A DNA stretch of 12,836 bases from CAYIFA01 sp964362625. Lineage in GTDB: Bacteria > Patescibacteriota > Minisyncoccia > 1-14-0-10-42-19. Of this stretch, positions 1-7,838 are shown piece after piece. The translations under genes and the position numbers were made by a program. The notes beneath the pieces were generated by a model, which saw only the letters and a program-made list of their open reading frames with translations, was not told the origin of the DNA and did no database searches. Positions within the stretch are counted from its first letter, which is position 1; every line of letters starts with the position of its first letter. The stretch spans positions 1 through 12,836 of the forward strand of contig CAYIFA010000026.1 of assembly GCA_964362625.1 (NCBI GenBank), read 5' to 3'.

Positions 1-682
<682 letters not shown>

Positions 683-685
683 CCG

Positions 686-1573
686 ATGACGCCCATCATT
701 AAAAAACCAATAGCCGGCCTGTTGGTAGTTGCGATAATCTTGCCGTCGCTTTTTTTGGCTATTCCGCAAAAAGCCGATGCTTATGTTTGGACCAGCCAGG
801 TGGCGCTTGGAATATCCGTAACCGATAAAGAAGTTGTGATTGGCTGGGATACCCTGGCCTGGGCCGCGGCCAAAATCGCGCTCGGATTAATGTCCCAGCT
901 GATTATTGAGTGGGTTAGGACTGGTAATGCCAGTTTCAGCGACGTGTTTTATGGCGGCGCGCAGGCCTGGATAAAGAATTTTGAGGTATATTTGAAGGAT
1001 GCCGCGGATCACGCCGCCGGTATTTTTCTTGAAGAATTACTGGGTCCGGAAGTTATGGATTTGGTCTGCAGTCCATTTAAGATATTGCTGGCCGATTTTT
1101 TCAGATTGCGCATTGGGGTTAAGCTCCCGCCTTATCCGCATGCGCGCTGTACCCTGTCACAAATAGTAGCGAACATCCAAGACTTCCATGTTGATTTTTA
1201 TAAAGGCGGTACTGACGCATATATAAATATGTGGCTGGATCCTTCAAATAACCCCTTGGGATCCATTTTTACTGAACAACAGCGCTATGACATGGCGATT
1301 ATGCGCAGTGTAGCCGGAGCCTCAATAGAAAGCCAGTCCAACCAAGGCTTTATCGGCATAAAAAAGTGCGTTGAACATACTACTGGCGCCGGAGGGCAAC
1401 CGGCTTGCAGTAAATATAAAACCATAACCCCGGGTAAAGCGGTTCAAGACCAATTAGCTGAATCCTTGAGGAGCGAGCTTAAGGGTTTTCAGCATGCTGA
1501 CGAGATTTCCGAAATTGTTGCCCAATTTGTCGTAGCTTTGATCAGCGCATTAATCCAACGCGGACTCGAATGA
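686..1573 (+). CDS. Exported four-cysteine protein of unknown function
   Basis: This 295-residue protein starts with a Sec-type signal peptide: lysines at 6-7, a hydrophobic core at about 9-27 and a likely cleavage site after Ala-Asp-Ala (residue 32). A second hydrophobic stretch at about 54-76 could be a membrane helix or an amphipathic segment. The mature part has four cysteines (C128, C155, C228, C241), an even number that suggests two disulfides outside the cytoplasm. A WLDPSNNP segment lies near 183-190, and a TPG-led helix near 248 runs into a hydrophobic C-terminus (about 274-292). I do not recognise a named family; the pattern fits uncharacterised exported proteins next to VirB6-like genes in CPR bacteria. 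The gene begins 3 bases after the previous stop and its TGA overlaps the next ATG (ATGA), so translation is probably coupled. No Shine-Dalgarno sequence is visible. A VirB5-like minor-pilin role is possible but unsupported by any motif. Confidence 0.8.
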   Translation: MTPIIKKPIAGLLVVAIILPSLFLAIPQKADAYVWTSQVALGISVTDKEVVIGWDTLAWAAAKIALGLMSQLIIEWVRTGNASFSDVFYGGAQAWIKNFEVYLKDAADHAAGIFLEELLGPEVMDLVCSPFKILLADFFRLRIGVKLPPYPHARCTLSQIVANIQDFHVDFYKGGTDAYINMWLDPSNNPLGSIFTEQQRYDMAIMRSVAGASIESQSNQGFIGIKKCVEHTTGAGGQPACSKYKTITPGKAVQDQLAESLRSELKGFQHADEISEIVAQFVVALISALIQRGLE

Positions 1574-3930
1574 TTTTTATGCAATATTTATTTGCCAAAA
1601 TAAACATGGTTTCTGTCCGGCGCGTTTTTATCAGCGCACTGATTATAACTATTTTATGCGTAGCTGTTTTGCCGTTGGGCACCCAAGCATTAGGCGGAGA
1701 TGCGCCGGCAAGCTCAGCTCCGCCATCGGGCAACTTCCTGACCAAGCTCATAACCGGATCAGCTATGAGTATGGTGAACGATATGACTTACCTGCTTGTT
1801 GGGGCCTCTGCTTATATCGTTGGACTAGCGGCCGGTCTTTTGGACTACGCAATCAATATATCGTTTTCGCCGTTTAAGGATTTGCAGATACTTATCACTG
1901 TTTGGCGGTTTTTTAGGGACTTTGCCAACGTGCTTTTCATCTTCATTATTTTGATGATAGCCATTGCTACCATATTGCGTCTTGAATCATACGGCATCAA
2001 GCGTCTCTTGCCGACATTGATAATCGTTGCTCTGACAATAAATTTCAGCTTGCTGATAACCCAATATATTATTTACCCGGCGAACTGGTTGTCTTACGAT
2101 CTGGTTAGTGAACTTAAAAGAAGCAATAATGGTGCGTCGTTAGAAACCCAATTTAACGGGGCATTTAACCTCCAGACTACCGGAAACGCCAGCAATAAAG
2201 GCGGAGTCCCGAAGCAGGGCGGGCCCGGGGTTGTTTCATCGGCCGTTGTCGGATGCACCACTCTCGGCGTGGTTTTGGGGCCATTAGGTTGTGCTGGCGG
2301 CGCGTTGGCCGGCGCAAGCGCGCATTATCTTATTACGGCGGTAAAGAATATGGTTACGGGAAAGGAGCCAGTTGATGGCATTAAAACTTCGACCTTGCTT
2401 TTTACCGCTCTAGCCGCAACTGCGATGGTTAATGTTATTGCCGCATTCACGCTACTTGCCGCGTCGCTAATGGTTGTTGCCCGGTCGGTAATCTTGATTA
2501 TGCTAATGGCCGTATCGCCGCTGGCGTTTTTGGCCCATGCTGTTCCGGGCGCGCAGGGTTACGCGCGTAAATGGTGGTCAATGTTGCTTAGTCAGTCGTT
2601 TTTCCTGCCGATTTATTTGCTTTTTATTTATATCGCCATCGGGGTTTCAAGGGAGGTATCGAGAATTATGGTTAAAGAGGGCGAGGTTTATAACATAATC
2701 GAACGGCCGGATATGCTGTTTTATTATGTTTTTGTTGTCGTAATATTTATCGCCGGCCTGATGTTTGCCAAGCAAATGGGCGGCTATGGGGCGGGGCTCG
2801 CGATCAAATACGGCCAGAGAGGGTACCGTGCGGCTGGCGGGTATGCCGGGAGATTGAGCAAACGGACTTTTGTCGGGCGGCCAGCCAGAGCAATATCAGA
2901 ATCTAAGATAGCTCAAACTATGGCATCGAAGTTTCCACGGACCATGGGCAAGGCTTATCAAATGGCTGAAAAAGGCGCGAAAGCTGGCGGACTCGGCAAA
3001 TCTGAAGCAGATCAGGTTGCTTTATTACAGTCTTTACCAGCAGCTATGCGGGCCCAAACCTTTGCTAATTTGAACGTACGCGCTCAAGATATTGCTCTCG
3101 ATAAATTGTCAGCCCGTGATATAGCCGCGATGAAATTTCAAGCTGCTCCGGGTAGCAGAGAGGACATGATGATTCAGGCTGCGGCCGCCCGAATGTCTAC
3201 TGCCAAGCGTGAGGCTTACGAAGATGAATCGGCGAAAGTCGCGATGCGAAACTCCACTGATGTCGATGAGCTCATGAATCAATATCGAAGAATGACGGCT
3301 GGCGGGCAGGCAGCAATGGTCAGAGCCGAAAGCGAGTTTACTAAGGCTATCAATAGGCTTGCCCCATCAGTTGATCGTCTGGCTACCGATTTTGCACTTT
3401 TGACGCCGGAACTTCAGAGCACTTACTTAAGGGGCGCTTCTAAAGATGACTTGCAGGGTTTGGCTAAAGAATATGAACGTCGCGGTCAAGGCGCCGATTT
3501 TGTTCGGTTAGTTAATGACCGCGCGAGCAATAGGAATAGCGAAGTGTTCGCGGTTTTGCCCGGGAGCGCCAACGACCCAGCTTTAGGCGCAAATGCGGTT
3601 ACTTATAGTAATATGGTCCCTAGAATGGATATGGCCAAGGCGTCTATTGACCACACCAACGCTGCCCTCATGTCCGCAATAGTTCAGCGTTCAGGTATGA
3701 AGCAGATCAGGGAAATTTTTGATCGCAACGATGACGTGACCGCGGAATACATCAGCCAGATACAGGCCATGTGGGTTGCCGCCGGTAAAAACGCTGCGGC
3801 CATGGCCGCGCAATTGAGGACCTTCGGGAACAATGCCCTCGCGACATTAGTAGAAACTAACGAAGAAGCCAGAAAATTCATAGGACTCGAGCCACCTCCG
3901 CCTCCTCCACCGCCACCGCCGCCACCTTAA
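1570..3930 (+). CDS. VirB6/TrbL-like polytopic channel protein with long cytosolic tail and C-terminal polyproline
   Basis: This 786-residue protein has an N-terminal hydrophobic segment (about 17-37) and roughly seven or eight further membrane helices near 74-94, 119-137, 146-168, 221-248 (Gly/Ala-rich, two cysteines), 275-300, 302-325, 343-360 and 383-400. The block from 305 to 358 (RSVILIMLMAVSPLAFLAHAV, then YARKWWSMLLSQSFFLP) matches the conserved core of VirB6/TrbL, the inner-membrane channel component of type IV secretion systems. After residue 400 comes about 385 residues of Ala/Arg-rich, probably helical cytosolic sequence, much longer than classical VirB6 (about 300 residues in total). 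It ends in twelve prolines. The start at 1570 overlaps the previous stop by 4 bases; M4 (1579) or M13 are possible alternatives. VirB6-like is well supported by topology and the core motif; the role of the tail is unknown. Confidence 0.85.
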   Translation: MIFMQYLFAKINMVSVRRVFISALIITILCVAVLPLGTQALGGDAPASSAPPSGNFLTKLITGSAMSMVNDMTYLLVGASAYIVGLAAGLLDYAINISFSPFKDLQILITVWRFFRDFANVLFIFIILMIAIATILRLESYGIKRLLPTLIIVALTINFSLLITQYIIYPANWLSYDLVSELKRSNNGASLETQFNGAFNLQTTGNASNKGGVPKQGGPGVVSSAVVGCTTLGVVLGPLGCAGGALAGASAHYLITAVKNMVTGKEPVDGIKTSTLLFTALAATAMVNVIAAFTLLAASLMVVARSVILIMLMAVSPLAFLAHAVPGAQGYARKWWSMLLSQSFFLPIYLLFIYIAIGVSREVSRIMVKEGEVYNIIERPDMLFYYVFVVVIFIAGLMFAKQMGGYGAGLAIKYGQRGYRAAGGYAGRLSKRTFVGRPARAISESKIAQTMASKFPRTMGKAYQMAEKGAKAGGLGKSEADQVALLQSLPAAMRAQTFANLNVRAQDIALDKLSARDIAAMKFQAAPGSREDMMIQAAAARMSTAKREAYEDESAKVAMRNSTDVDELMNQYRRMTAGGQAAMVRAESEFTKAINRLAPSVDRLATDFALLTPELQSTYLRGASKDDLQGLAKEYERRGQGADFVRLVNDRASNRNSEVFAVLPGSANDPALGANAVTYSNMVPRMDMAKASIDHTNAALMSAIVQRSGMKQIREIFDRNDDVTAEYISQIQAMWVAAGKNAAAMAAQLRTFGNNALATLVETNEEARKFIGLEPPPPPPPPPPPP
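3892..3927 (+). repeat. Twelve-proline C-terminal tail, coding
   Basis: Twelve consecutive proline codons precede the TAA of the VirB6-like gene. The codons are mixed (four CCA, four CCT, four CCG), so the tract is held at protein level and is not simple DNA slippage. Such a run normally needs EF-P to be translated and would form a stiff polyproline-II rod, possibly a docking tail. Confidence 0.9.
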
Positions 3931-3953
3931 TCATAATAAACAAGTTAATTTTT

Positions 3954-4736
3954 ATGCGCAAACTAACCCAGCAAGAACTTCGTGAGAAAATAAAAACTTT
4001 GCCGCCGGATTTGACCGACGCGGTGTTTTCCCCCGATGTCACGGAAGTTCTATTATCTATCGCGAAAAAATATGGGCTGATGGTTGATAAAATTGGTGAA
4101 TTAAGTTCGGCAACTAATCATGTAATGCTCGGCGTTCTCCACCCCAAAGAGTATATCTCTACACTCGAAGAGGTTTTGGCGGTAGATCGTGAAACTGCCA
4201 AAAAAATCGCGGGGGAGGTTAACGCAGAAATTTTCGCCAAAATCCGGGAGTCGCTGAAAAAGGTGCATGGAATTAGCGAACAGCTACCTTCTATATCATC
4301 CCCTAAACCGGTTGACCAGCCGTTGGCTAAGCCGAAAATCCCATTTTCAGACTTAAAACCAGTTGCTCCAGCAAGCCTGGAAAGGGAGGTGGAGGGTATT
4401 TTGAAAACGACTGAATCGGCAAAGCCGAAAATCGAACCAAAAAAACTATGGCCTCCAGCTCATTTGGCCGAGATGATGCAGGGAACCGATAAACAGGGGA
4501 CAGTAACTACGGAGGCGAGCCTACCGCAAGACTCGGCGCAGAGCAAGCCGGCTTTAGACGTAAAAATAAGGACTGTTGAAGAAGCTCCGGAGACGCCCAG
4601 AACATCGCCGTTCGGTTCAAAAATGCAGGACGGGATTTTCCGCTCTCCGCCATCGGAAGAGCGGAAAGTAACGGAAGAAAAACCAACCGTGCCCAGATAC
4701 GGCTTCCCCGATCCATACCGAGAGCAGTTGCTTTAG
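3954..4736 (+). CDS. Helical-domain protein with long disordered linker, function unknown
   Basis: This 260-residue cytosolic protein has two parts. Residues 1-105 form a predicted all-helical domain (QELREKIKTLPPDLTDAVFS, then IAKKYGL, HVMLGVLHPKEY, and AKKIAGEVNAEIFAKIRESL). Residues 106-260 are rich in Pro, Lys, Glu and Ser and look disordered, ending in a short conserved-looking motif, DPYREQLL. There is no signal peptide or membrane segment. I recognise the arrangement as common in CPR genomes next to T4SS genes but know no assigned function; an adaptor between membrane and cytosolic components is an inference. The start follows a 23-base gap ending in TTTTT with no Shine-Dalgarno sequence. 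Codons 180-184 are made from two units of the 7-bp repeat family, and a strong inverted repeat lies at 4637-4667, both inside the disordered part. Confidence 0.8.
   Translation: MRKLTQQELREKIKTLPPDLTDAVFSPDVTEVLLSIAKKYGLMVDKIGELSSATNHVMLGVLHPKEYISTLEEVLAVDRETAKKIAGEVNAEIFAKIRESLKKVHGISEQLPSISSPKPVDQPLAKPKIPFSDLKPVAPASLEREVEGILKTTESAKPKIEPKKLWPPAHLAEMMQGTDKQGTVTTEASLPQDSAQSKPALDVKIRTVEEAPETPRTSPFGSKMQDGIFRSPPSEERKVTEEKPTVPRYGFPDPYREQLL
4491..4504 (+). repeat. Two NAACAGW heptamers inside coding sequence
   Basis: AAACAGG and GGACAGT sit back to back within the linker of the 260-residue protein. The 15 bases 4492-4506 (AACAGGGGACAGTAA) are the exact reverse complement of 4764-4778 in the array before the PrgI-like gene. 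This gives a perfect 15-bp inverted repeat with its copies 257 bases apart. Confidence 0.75.
4637..4667 (+). other. Strong inverted repeat (RNA hairpin) near gene end
   Basis: TTTCCGCTCT (4637-4646) pairs perfectly with AGAGCGGAAA (4658-4667). The 11-base loop contains a further CCG/CGG pairing, giving about 13 base pairs with one bulged A. It lies about 70 bases before the stop codon and is not followed by a T-run, so it is not a typical rho-independent terminator. Possible roles are an mRNA stability or processing element, or chance in a codon-constrained region. Confidence 0.55.
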
Positions 4737-4751
4737 TTTTAGTTGCTATTT

Positions 4752-4779
4752 CCTGTTCACTGTTTACTGTCCCCTGTTC
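4752..4779 (-). repeat. Heptamer repeat array, inverted orientation (4 units)
   Basis: Read on the minus strand this is GAACAGG, GGACAGT, AAACAGT, GAACAGG: four 7-bp units of consensus NAACAGW with no spacing. It fills most of the gap between the 260-residue protein and the PrgI-like gene. The other two intergenic arrays run on the plus strand. Confidence 0.85.
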
Positions 4780-4787
4780 ACTTAACT

Positions 4788-5198
4788 ATGAAACGCTATC
4801 AGGTTCCACAATTTATAGAAGTAGAAGACAAAATTTTCGGGCCATTTACTTTCCGTCAATTTGTCTTTATTTTAGGAGGATTTTCCACCGCGTTTATTTT
4901 TTGGGTGTTCCTTCCGCGGTTCTTGGCTATAATCTTCGGAATTTTTGTGGTGGTTTTTTCGCTGGCGCTCGCTTTCTATAAAGTCAACGATCGTCCGTTC
5001 ACCGACATTATGCTAAGCGCGGTCGGCTATTTCACAAGTTCCAGATTATATTTATGGAAGAAAACCGAAAAAATAGAGGCACGGGCCAATCCGGAAAAAT
5101 CCGAGCGCATCATCGGCGCCGATGCGCCGCGCGTAAGCCAAGGCCGGCTCCGGAATTTGGCCTGGAGTTTGGATGTACAGGAGAAGTTTAAGAAATAG
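4788..5198 (+). CDS. PrgI-family (VirB3-like) small membrane protein
   Basis: This 136-residue protein begins MKRYQVPQFIEVEDKIFGPF. The VPQFI...EDKI.GP.T.RQ signature, followed by two adjacent membrane helices (about 24-41 and 43-64) and a DRPFTDIM segment, matches the PrgI family found in Gram-positive and CPR type IV secretion loci, where it stands in for VirB3 as an inner-membrane partner of VirB4. I place the start at 4788 because an earlier in-frame ATG at 4743 would translate the 7-bp repeat array into a meaningless leader. The C-terminal part (about 90-136) is basic and cytosolic, with an RLRNLAWSLDV stretch. The next secretion genes, TraC-like and VirB4, are the expected partners, but repeats and a gene fragment separate them here. 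Confidence 0.88.
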   Translation: MKRYQVPQFIEVEDKIFGPFTFRQFVFILGGFSTAFIFWVFLPRFLAIIFGIFVVVFSLALAFYKVNDRPFTDIMLSAVGYFTSSRLYLWKKTEKIEARANPEKSERIIGADAPRVSQGRLRNLAWSLDVQEKFKK

Positions 5199-5199
5199 G

Positions 5200-5227
5200 G
5201 AACAGTCAACAGCCACTAGCCAACAGG
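5200..5227 (+). repeat. Heptamer repeat array (4 units)
   Basis: GAACAGT, CAACAGC, CACTAGC, CAACAGG run without spacing, starting two bases after the PrgI-like stop codon. The third unit is degenerate. The last unit ends in CAGG followed by G, so an AGGG lies 7 bases before the ATG of the four-helix-bundle fragment and could act as its ribosome binding site. Confidence 0.8.
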
Positions 5228-5234
5228 GATTATT

Positions 5235-5360
5235 ATGAATAATTTGATCAAGAACTTTTACGATTTGAAAGTATGGCAAGACGCCCATCGTCTTGCTTTG
5301 GACATTTATTCTGTTACTAAAAAATTTCCTAAAGATGAACAACATGGTTACCGCAAGTAA
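5235..5360 (+). pseudogene. Truncated four-helix-bundle (S23/rRNA intervening-sequence type) protein, N-terminal piece
   Basis: A 41-codon reading frame gives MNNLIKNFYDLKVWQDAHRL, then ALDIYSVTKKFPKDEQHG, then a stop. The FYDLKVWQ.AH.L.L.IY..TK.FPK.E pattern is the first-helix signature of the four-helix-bundle family (PF05635; 23S rRNA intervening-sequence/Avd-like), whose members are normally about 115-125 residues. Everything after the first helix and turn is missing. The frame ends 17 bases inside the TraC-like gene, in a different frame, so the fragment is joined almost directly onto that gene's start. It is too short to fold as a bundle. It could be a remnant, or it could be translated as a leader that couples ribosomes to the next gene. 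The heptamer array just upstream suggests they arrived together. Confidence 0.7.
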
Positions 5361-6000
5361 AGCATCACAACAATTTGTTCCGATCGAAGAAATACGCGAT
5401 GGCGTCGCGGTGCTGAAAAGCAAAACCATGCTCGCGGTTTTAATGGTGTCTTCGCTCAACTTCGCTTTGAAGTCATCAGATGAACAGGACGCCATTATCG
5501 CGCAATACCAAAATTTTTTGAATTCCTTGGATTTTTCTTTGCAGTTTATAATACAGTCGCGCAAACTCGACATCGAGCCATATCTCGACACTTTGCGTGA
5601 AGCAGCGAAGGTCCAGCCTGTCGAGCTGTTGCAGATTCAAACTCGTGAATATATCGAGTTTGTGAAGGCGTTTGTAAAAGCGTCTAACATCGTTGTTAAA
5701 AGTTTTTATGTCGTGGTTTCTTATATTCCGCCGAGCATAGCCGGAGAAAGCGCGAAAAAGGGGATCATGGGAATATTGGGGGCGATTGTTCCGAAAAAAT
5801 CAGAGGCGGTTTATATTGCCGACGACAAATTTGAGGAATACAAAATTCAATTGTGGCAGCGGGTGGATGTGGTTTCGGCGGGCCTCGCGCAGACCGGAGT
5901 CAAGGCGGTTCCGCTTAACACTGAAGAATTGGTAGAATTATATTATAGTTCATTTAACCTCGGGGAATTGGAAAAAGGCGGATTGCCAAAAACAATATGA
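5344..6000 (+). CDS. TraC-like protein, stand-alone VirB4 partner domain
   Basis: This protein of about 218 residues has no Walker motifs, signal peptide or membrane helix. Its N-terminus (SQQFVPIEEIRDGVAVLKS, then AVLMVSSLNFALKSSDEQ, IIAQYQNFLNSLDF, IQSRKLDIEPYL) is typical of the TraC-like protein encoded directly before VirB4 in CPR type IV secretion clusters; it resembles the N-terminal domain of VirB4/TraC ATPases carried as a separate gene. It probably binds VirB4 at the inner membrane. I chose ATG 5344, eight codons before QQF; ATG 5335 and TTG 5293 are in frame but read into the four-helix-bundle fragment. The family usually starts only a few residues before this motif. The TGA overlaps the VirB4 ATG by 4 bases, implying coupled synthesis. 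A basic loop at about 138-156 may be variable. Confidence 0.8.
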   Translation: MVTASKASQQFVPIEEIRDGVAVLKSKTMLAVLMVSSLNFALKSSDEQDAIIAQYQNFLNSLDFSLQFIIQSRKLDIEPYLDTLREAAKVQPVELLQIQTREYIEFVKAFVKASNIVVKSFYVVVSYIPPSIAGESAKKGIMGILGAIVPKKSEAVYIADDKFEEYKIQLWQRVDVVSAGLAQTGVKAVPLNTEELVELYYSSFNLGELEKGGLPKTI

Positions 6001-7838
6001 TGTTTGGGTTCAATAAAAAAGAAAAGGAGACAGAAGCGCCCGATATACTTGCGATCGCGCCGGAACAGATTTACGAAGCCGGAGTACTCGAGTTGCGTGA
6101 CATTATCGCGCCATCGGCTCTGGAGATTAATTCTAACTTCGTTAAACTCGGCGAAAAAGTGGCGCGCACTATTTTTATTTTCGCTTATCCCAGGTTTCTC
6201 GCGGTCAATTGGTTCAGCCCCATTATCAACCTTGATCGGGTTTTTGATATTTCTCTTTTCGTCTATCCGATTGACACCGTTATTGTTCTTCGCCAGCTTC
6301 AGAGAAAAGTCGCCGAAGTACAATCTCAAGTGCACGAACGTGAAAAAAAGGGCTTTGTGCGCGACCCGATGCTGGATACAGCTTTCCGCGATCTTGAAGA
6401 TTTGCGGGATCGCCTCCAGCAGGCCACCGAAAAACTGTTTTCATTCGGCCTCTATCTTACTATTTATGAGGATAACCTTGAAGACTTAAACCGAACCGAA
6501 GTTGAAATTCGTTCGCTTTTGGAATCCAAGATGGTTTATGCCAAGTCCGCGCCATTTCAGCAGGAGCAGGCTTTGTTGTCCGTTTTACCGTTTGGGGCCG
6601 ACAAACTCGCGATACGTTCAAAGCTGAATTCGTCTCCGATATCCACAATATATCCGTTCGTGTCATTCGACCTCACGGCCAACAAAGGAATTCTGTACGG
6701 GATCAATCGCCACAACAATAGTTTAGTCCTGTTCGATCGTTACAGTTTGGAGAATTATAACTCGGTTATTTTCGGAAAAGCCGGCGGCGGGAAGAGCTAC
6801 GCGACAAAATTGGAAGTATTGCGGTCGTTGATGTTCGATACGGATGTGATTGTTATTGATCCGGAACGGGAGTATGAGTATCTGGCCGAAGCGGTTGGCG
6901 GACGCTATTTCAATATTTCGCTTGCTTCCAAGCATCACATAAATCCGTTTGACTTGCCGGTGCCGCGGGAAGACGAAGCGCCGGAAGACGTTTTTAGATC
7001 GCACGTCATAAATTTGGTCGGATTGTTCAGGATTATGCTCGGCGGGCTTAGCCCGGAAGAGGACGCCTTAATCGACCAGGCCATCAATGAAACTTATTCT
7101 TCCCGAGACATACATCCGGAATCTGATTTTTCGAGAGCTACGCCGCCGCTACTCTCCGATATGGAATTGGTTTTGGCCAGCATGGAAGGCGCGGAAGTAC
7201 TTCTTTCTAAAATAAGAAAATATACCCAGGGCACTTGGCGGGAGTTTATCAATCAGCCGACAAACGTGGATATCAATAAAAAGCTGGCGGTATTTTCAAT
7301 ACGGGACATGGAAGACGAGTTGCGTCCCGTGGCAATCTATTTGATTATCCATTATATCTGGAACGCGGTCCGCCGAGAGCTGAAAAAGCGCCTCTTGGTG
7401 GTGGATGAGGCTTGGTGGATGATTAAAAACGAAGATGGCGGATCGTTTTTGTACGGCATCGCCAAGCGCGCCCGCAAATATTTTTTGGGTTTGGCGACTG
7501 TAACGCAGGATGTTGAAGATTTTTTGAAATCGCCATATGGCGTTCCAATTATCACCAACTCTTCCACTCAGCTGTTGCTCAAACAGTCCCCGGCCACTAT
7601 TGATGTGGTGCAGAAAACTTTCAACTTGACCGAAGAGGAGAAGTTTTTGCTCTTGGAAGCCGACGTTGGCGATGGAATATTTTTTGCCGGGTTAAAACAC
7701 GTCGCCATTAAAATAGTAGGGTCGTATACTGAGGATCAAATTATAACCTCTAACCCGTCGCAATTGTTGGCAATTAAGAAGGCCAAAGATGAGTTGGCGT
7801 CGACAAGTAAACAGTCAACAGTAAACAGAGAACAGTAA
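5997..7838 (+). CDS. virB4: VirB4-family type IV secretion ATPase
   Basis: This 613-residue AAA+/RecA-fold ATPase energises type IV secretion at the inner membrane. The Walker A motif is GKAGGGKS (residues 260-267). DVIVIDPEREYEYL (283-296) and HINPFDL (314-320) follow, as in the family. Walker B is LLVVDEAWWM (466-475) with D470 and E471. ATVTQDVEDF (500-509) and NSSTQLLLKQ (521-530) complete the conserved C-terminal set. Residues 1-240 are the reduced N-terminal domain with a coiled stretch near 97-147. An in-frame ATG directly follows the first (6000). All key catalytic residues are present, so the motor is probably active. The last nine residues (KQSTVNREQ) and the stop codon are encoded by a 7-bp repeat array, so the native C-terminus has been replaced or extended. 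The relation to TraE/TraC-type conjugation ATPases is close; VirB4 is the safest name. Confidence 0.95.
   Translation: MMFGFNKKEKETEAPDILAIAPEQIYEAGVLELRDIIAPSALEINSNFVKLGEKVARTIFIFAYPRFLAVNWFSPIINLDRVFDISLFVYPIDTVIVLRQLQRKVAEVQSQVHEREKKGFVRDPMLDTAFRDLEDLRDRLQQATEKLFSFGLYLTIYEDNLEDLNRTEVEIRSLLESKMVYAKSAPFQQEQALLSVLPFGADKLAIRSKLNSSPISTIYPFVSFDLTANKGILYGINRHNNSLVLFDRYSLENYNSVIFGKAGGGKSYATKLEVLRSLMFDTDVIVIDPEREYEYLAEAVGGRYFNISLASKHHINPFDLPVPREDEAPEDVFRSHVINLVGLFRIMLGGLSPEEDALIDQAINETYSSRDIHPESDFSRATPPLLSDMELVLASMEGAEVLLSKIRKYTQGTWREFINQPTNVDINKKLAVFSIRDMEDELRPVAIYLIIHYIWNAVRRELKKRLLVVDEAWWMIKNEDGGSFLYGIAKRARKYFLGLATVTQDVEDFLKSPYGVPIITNSSTQLLLKQSPATIDVVQKTFNLTEEEKFLLLEADVGDGIFFAGLKHVAIKIVGSYTEDQIITSNPSQLLAIKKAKDELASTSKQSTVNREQ

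Noticed and set aside
1236..1265. Two GGATCC sites forming a 7-bp inverted repeat with a 16-base loop
   Set aside because: It lies inside a conserved-looking coding region, has no T-run and is short enough to arise by chance.
4743..4787. Earlier in-frame ATG for the PrgI-like gene
   Set aside because: The extra residues are just a translation of the heptamer array, and the family starts at the later ATG (4788).
5052..5591. 179-codon minus-strand open frame opposite the PrgI-like end and the TraC-like start
   Set aside because: It runs antisense to two well-supported genes, crosses the repeat array and shows no recognisable motif; it is a shadow of the plus-strand coding.
5997..7838. Integrated conjugative element
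   Set aside because: No relaxase, coupling protein, integrase or attachment repeats are visible; the tRNA at the end shows no duplicated 3' part within the window.
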